From: Gammaproteobacteria bacterium
Lineage (GTDB): Bacteria; Pseudomonadota; Gammaproteobacteria; Pseudomonadales; Azotimanducaceae
DNA length: 10,156 nucleotides
Assembly (NCBI GenBank): GCA_027295975.1
Contig: JAPUJX010000637.1
Location: forward strand, 1 to 10,156
Direction: 5' to 3'
In this document: piece after piece, positions 7,220 to 10,156 of the stretch
Numbering within the stretch: the stretch's first letter is position 1
Layout of the letters: the number at the start of each line of letters is the position of its first letter
Made by a program: the position numbers and the translations under genes
Notes under the pieces: model-generated
Told to the model about the DNA's origin: nothing
What the model saw: only the letters and a program-made list of their open reading frames with translations
Databases searched by the model: none

Positions 7220-7981
7220 TTAGCTCAACGAGTCGAGAATCCGGGCGTTCTCCCGCAGGTGAATAGGATTGATCGTGCCCACGACCAGGCTGCTGACGCC
7301 GGGCTGCCGGGCCGCATACCGAAGACCGTCCAGCGGGGCGCGTCCGCCAGCGAGCGCCTTTTTCACCAGCACCCCGCACCCCGCCGCACCGGCGGTTTCG
7401 ATGATTTGAGCTTCGCTGGTTGTCTCCACGTTCAGCGTTGCCATCAACACATCCGCCCCCATGGCCAGCGCACGTTCTGCCCCTGGCACCGTTTTGTGGG
7501 ATATCCCGACCGCGCGAATGAGACCGGCCCGTTTGAGGGCTTGCAGAGCTTGAAGCGTGCCCAGGCGATCGAGGATCTCGAGATCGTTGCCATCGGAATG
7601 GATAAGCACGATATCGAGATAGTCGGTTTGCAAGCGTGTCAAAGAACGGCGCACGCTGATTTCGGTTTGTTCGGGTGTGAAGTCGTGGGTCGAGATACCG
7701 TCCTGGAATTCCTCGCCGATTTTGGTACTCAGCAACCAATCTGCCCGGGAGTTTTTGAGAAGAATCCCGAGGCGCTCTTCGCTTTTGCCGTAAGCGGGAG
7801 CGGTGTCGAGAAGGTTGATCCCGAGGTCGCGCGCGACGTCGAGTAAACCCCGTGCGCTCGCGGCATCGGGAATGGTGAACGCTGATCCGTAGTTCACACC
7901 CTGGTTGCGTCCGAATTTCACGGTGCCGAGCCCGAGTAGAGAAACCTCCATGCCGGTGTCGCCAAGGGGCCGGTATTCCAA
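7220..7981 (-). CDS. Short aldo-keto reductase family protein
   Basis: The 253-residue protein is an aldo-keto reductase, an NADPH-linked TIM-barrel oxidoreductase acting on carbonyl compounds. All four catalytic residues are seen: Asp59 and Tyr64 in NLLDTAPAYGKSEERLG, Lys87 in LLSTKIGE and His128 in DIVLIHSDG. The cofactor-phosphate region is SSLVVGTINPIHLRENAR (about 230-247). It is shorter than typical members, which are usually about 270-330 residues; the missing length is in the C-terminal part. The start is a TTG (7979-7981), supported by the usual family opening M-E-Y-R-x-L-G-x-T-G and by a GGGGG run about seven bases upstream. An ATG ten codons later would lose the first strand. It begins one base after the stop of the FAD oxidoreductase gene, so the two form an operon. 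From memory an equivalent pair (PA4991-PA4992) lies near waaA in P. aeruginosa. Substrate unknown. Confidence 0.9.
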   Translation of the reverse strand: MEYRPLGDTGMEVSLLGLGTVKFGRNQGVNYGSAFTIPDAASARGLLDVARDLGINLLDTAPAYGKSEERLGILLKNSRADWLLSTKIGEEFQDGISTHDFTPEQTEISVRRSLTRLQTDYLDIVLIHSDGNDLEILDRLGTLQALQALKRAGLIRAVGISHKTVPGAERALAMGADVLMATLNVETTSEAQIIETAGAAGCGVLVKKALAGGRAPLDGLRYAARQPGVSSLVVGTINPIHLRENARILDSLS

Positions 7982-7982
7982 C

Positions 7983-9155
7983 TCATATCCCCCAGGGGTA
8001 TTGCGCGACGTTCGCGCCGGGCAGACCGTAACTCACGGGTGCGGGGTGGCGCGGCGAGTCGAGTAACCCGACAACGCGATCGCCGAGATCCGGTACCAGG
8101 CTCAGCTTGGTTGGCCAGCACACGATATGGTTGCCGCATTGCTGGGCGAAGGCTTCGTCCGGACGTTGTCCGCTCGCTTGTTTTGGCTCTGCGCGGTTTA
8201 TGCGCAGGGTGCTGAAGCGTGCCCCGGTCCAGTCGACCCAGGGAACACACTCCGCCAGTTCGTTACGCGCATGTCGGCAGAGTTCTTCCGCGGATTTATC
8301 GATGCCCCGGGTCGCAAGCTGGCCCCCGAGATACCACAGCCAGCCGCTGCCGTCCCGGTGACTGGTGATGGTCAGCCGCGGCTCGGCCCGATGGATTCCG
8401 GTGAGGCAGTGGGCAAAAAACGGGTGAGGAAAGGCATGGCGCACGATTACCTGATGCAGAGGGCGAAGCTGCATGGCCGGGGTGGGAATTTTCAGTTTGT
8501 CGAGCAGTGACTGGGTTGCCGCGCCCGCGCAGAAGATCAACCGGTCGGTTTCGATCCTGGTCCCGCCGACGTGCAACACCACTGGCGTCCCGGCGGCGCG
8601 GTCTCCGAGAGAGCAGTTGTCGGGATCGAATTCATGATGTAAGACGCGATTGCTGATGGGTTCCAACAACTTGTCCAGCAGAGCACGGGTATCGAGGACA
8701 AAGTCGTCCAACTCGTAGACGACCCCGGTGAATCCTGAAAACCCTCGTGGATAGTCGCCTGATTTGAGCTTTTTGATGCGCCCCCGCAGAGATTTGCTTG
8801 CAAAAAACGACGTCAGCCGACCCATCGCCGAGGCTTCCGCAAACATGTAGTAGTGTTCTGAAACGGGTGTGAGAGGACGTAGATCGATCTCACCGCGTCC
8901 AGCCAGGCATTCTCGCCAGCGTCCCGGCATCAAAGCGATGGCCTCGGAACTACTGCCGAGGCTGCCGCCGAGGGCGTATTTAAGACCACCGTGGATCATT
9001 CCCTGACTGGCCATCGTTTGCCCGCCTCCAACGCCGCCGCGCTCGAAGAGAGTTATGTTGTAACCGCGTGCACAGAGCAGGTTTGCCAACCACAACCCGG
9101 CAATACCGCCGCCGACGATGGTTACATCCGTGCCAATTGGCGGAGAACTGCTCAT
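7983..9155 (-). CDS. FAD-dependent oxidoreductase, D-amino-acid-oxidase (DAO) superfamily
   Basis: The 390-residue protein opens with a dinucleotide-binding fold, DVTIVGGGIAGLWLANLLCARGYNITLFER. The GxGxxG glycines are at 15-20 and the ribose-binding Glu is at 38. A second FAD-contact stretch, GGGQTMASQGMIHGGLKYALGG, is at 43-64. The middle includes DDFVLDTRALLDKLLEP, a substrate-domain strand, and RLIFCAGAATQSLLDKL, which resembles the G-A-W/A-x-x-x-L segment of the family. The C-terminal region ends in VVGLLDSPRHPAPVSYGLPGANVAQ. Length and plan fit DAO-type amine or hydroxy-acid oxidases, but the substrate cannot be named. The ATG at 9153-9155 is the natural start, just before the fold, although a ribosome site is weak. 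It is first in a two-gene operon with the aldo-keto reductase and divergent from waaA across a 155-base gap. A link to LPS is unproven. Confidence 0.88.
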   Translation of the reverse strand: MSSSPPIGTDVTIVGGGIAGLWLANLLCARGYNITLFERGGVGGGQTMASQGMIHGGLKYALGGSLGSSSEAIALMPGRWRECLAGRGEIDLRPLTPVSEHYYMFAEASAMGRLTSFFASKSLRGRIKKLKSGDYPRGFSGFTGVVYELDDFVLDTRALLDKLLEPISNRVLHHEFDPDNCSLGDRAAGTPVVLHVGGTRIETDRLIFCAGAATQSLLDKLKIPTPAMQLRPLHQVIVRHAFPHPFFAHCLTGIHRAEPRLTITSHRDGSGWLWYLGGQLATRGIDKSAEELCRHARNELAECVPWVDWTGARFSTLRINRAEPKQASGQRPDEAFAQQCGNHIVCWPTKLSLVPDLGDRVVGLLDSPRHPAPVSYGLPGANVAQYPWGI

Positions 9156-9274
9156 GGGTCGGCGAGCCTAGAGCTTTGTTCTCAGCGCCGCAAGAAAAGC
9201 TCCCAGGCTCCACGGGGTAACGGCAAAAAGGTTGTGCCGCGCGGGTGGCGGCGGCTTTCCTGGGACAAAAACGA

Positions 9275-9304
9275 TTGCAAAATCCCGTGACAACAGGCTA
9301 ATAG
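9275..9304 (+). promoter_or_regulatory. Possible sigma-70 promoter just before waaA
   Basis: TTGCAA at 9275-9280 and TAATAG at 9299-9304 are separated by 18 bases. If used, transcription would begin about at the waaA ATG (9311), giving a message with almost no leader, and no Shine-Dalgarno site is visible there. The TAATAG also supplies an in-frame stop (TAG 9302-9304) that fixes the waaA start. The rest of the 155-base gap shows no other element that I can support. Confidence 0.28.
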
Positions 9305-9310
9305 CTACCC

Positions 9311-10156
9311 ATGTTGAAGTGGATTTATCAAGCCCTGCTGGTGTGTTCCCTGCCCTGGGTGTACGTGCGGCTGCGCTGGCGGGCACTCGAGGAACCGGAA
9401 TACGGAAGACGTATCGCGGAACGCTTCGGCCACGTACCCCGGGAAGTTCCGCGCGGACCGATATGGCTTCACACGGTTTCGGCCGGCGAAACCATTGCCG
9501 CCGCCGGTCTCATTCGACAACTGACAGAGGAATTCACGGAGATACCTTTCCTCGTCACCACCATGACACCCACCGGATCGGCTCAAGTCCGTGAAAAGCT
9601 GGCGGACTGCGTAGCCCATTGTTACGCACCCTATGATTTTCGTTGGGGGGTAAAACGGTTTTTCGATGCGGTTGAACCCCGACTCCTGGTATTGATGGAG
9701 ACGGAACTCTGGCCAAACCTGATTGATGAGGCATGGCAACGCGATGTTCCGGTATTGTTGGTAAACGCCCGACTATCCGAACGCTCGGCGAAAGGCTACA
9801 ACCGGGTAAGCTCCGTGACGCGTCCCATGTTGTCGCAGTTACGTTTTGTTGCCTGTCAGTACCAGAGCCACGCGGAGCGTTTCATCAATATCGGGGCTGA
9901 CCCCGCTCGGGTCGCCGTGTTTGGCAACGTCAAATTCGACATCGAGCTACCCCGGGACCATAAGGAAAGAGCACGGCACTTGCGTACTGCCTGGGGTTTG
10001 GGTAATCGGCGGGTGTGGATTGCCGGTAGCACCCACCCGGGCGAAGAGGATGTGGTGCTGGAGGCACACCGATTGGTTCGTGATCGTCATCCGGATGCCT
10101 GTCTGTTACTGGTGCCTCGACATCCATCGCGGACCGAAGAGGTTGTTGCCCTTGCG
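9311..10156 (+). CDS. waaA: Kdo transferase, N-terminal 282 codons (partial)
   Basis: This frame is open to the window end and covers about two thirds of a usual WaaA/KdtA (about 420-430 residues). The enzyme adds 3-deoxy-D-manno-octulosonic acid from CMP-Kdo to lipid IVA at the cytoplasmic face of the inner membrane, the first step of the LPS core. The first 20 residues (MLKWIYQALLVCSLPWVYVR) form the expected membrane anchor. IWLHTVSAGET holds the catalytic Glu60 of the family. Other landmarks are TTMTPTGSAQV (83-93), VLMETELWPN (127-136), VNARLSERS (151-159), VFGNVKFD (203-210), IAGSTHPGEE (237-246) and LVPRHPSR (267-274). The ATG at 9311 is fixed by an in-frame TAG nine bases upstream. 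One or two Kdo additions cannot be told apart from this part of the sequence. Confidence 0.95.
   Translation, partial: MLKWIYQALLVCSLPWVYVRLRWRALEEPEYGRRIAERFGHVPREVPRGPIWLHTVSAGETIAAAGLIRQLTEEFTEIPFLVTTMTPTGSAQVREKLADCVAHCYAPYDFRWGVKRFFDAVEPRLLVLMETELWPNLIDEAWQRDVPVLLVNARLSERSAKGYNRVSSVTRPMLSQLRFVACQYQSHAERFINIGADPARVAVFGNVKFDIELPRDHKERARHLRTAWGLGNRRVWIAGSTHPGEEDVVLEAHRLVRDRHPDACLLLVPRHPSRTEEVVALA

Noticed and set aside
1..10156. A defence, mobile or otherwise novel system
   Set aside because: No nuclease, transposase, integrase, reverse transcriptase, toxin-antitoxin pair, direct-repeat array or tRNA was seen. The genes fit an LPS locus with accessory enzymes.

Overview
The window is a stretch of a Gram-negative, probably gammaproteobacterial, chromosome devoted mainly to lipopolysaccharide (LPS) assembly. 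The evidence is three recognisable LPS core or lipid A genes: a Kdo transferase waaA, a bifunctional heptose enzyme hldE, and an HtrB/LpxL-type lipid A acyltransferase. Base composition looks moderately GC-rich. From memory, the order waaA / FAD oxidoreductase / aldo-keto reductase / hldE resembles the PA4988-PA4996 region of Pseudomonas aeruginosa. I could not check this by search, and it does not fix the genus.

Left part (1-1813): the last 50 codons of an unidentified plus-strand gene meet a minus-strand SAM-dependent methyltransferase tail to tail. Both use the same palindromic CTAG for their stop codons. After a non-coding gap of about 180 bases comes a plus-strand protein that looks like a kinase of the WaaP/Kdo-kinase type but has lost the usual catalytic His and Asp.

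Centre-left (1924-4744): a NodU/CmcH-type carbamoyltransferase and a family GT4 glycosyltransferase overlap by 8 bases and are probably translated together. They look like a pair that adds a sugar and a carbamoyl group to a surface glycan, most simply the LPS core. A 29-bp tandem duplication lies exactly over the glycosyltransferase stop codon.

Centre (4781-7192): the lipid A acyltransferase (minus) and hldE (plus) are divergent from a 78-bp gap. The acyltransferase is convergent with the glycosyltransferase, and hldE is convergent with the next operon.

Right part (7220-10156): a two-gene minus-strand operon holds a FAD-dependent oxidoreductase followed one base later by a short aldo-keto reductase. 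Divergent from it is waaA, cut off by the window end at 282 codons. Together hldE (ADP-heptose supply), waaA (Kdo transfer) and the acyltransferase (lipid A completion) build the inner LPS. The glycosyltransferase, carbamoyltransferase and kinase-like protein are candidates for decorating it. The redox pair has no assigned role. Several genes here lack an ATG start (TTG or GTG). I see no tRNA, rRNA, CRISPR array, insertion sequence or phage gene, and no wholly new system. The most unusual points are the stop-codon duplication, the kinase-like protein without its catalytic Asp, and the unexplained redox pair.
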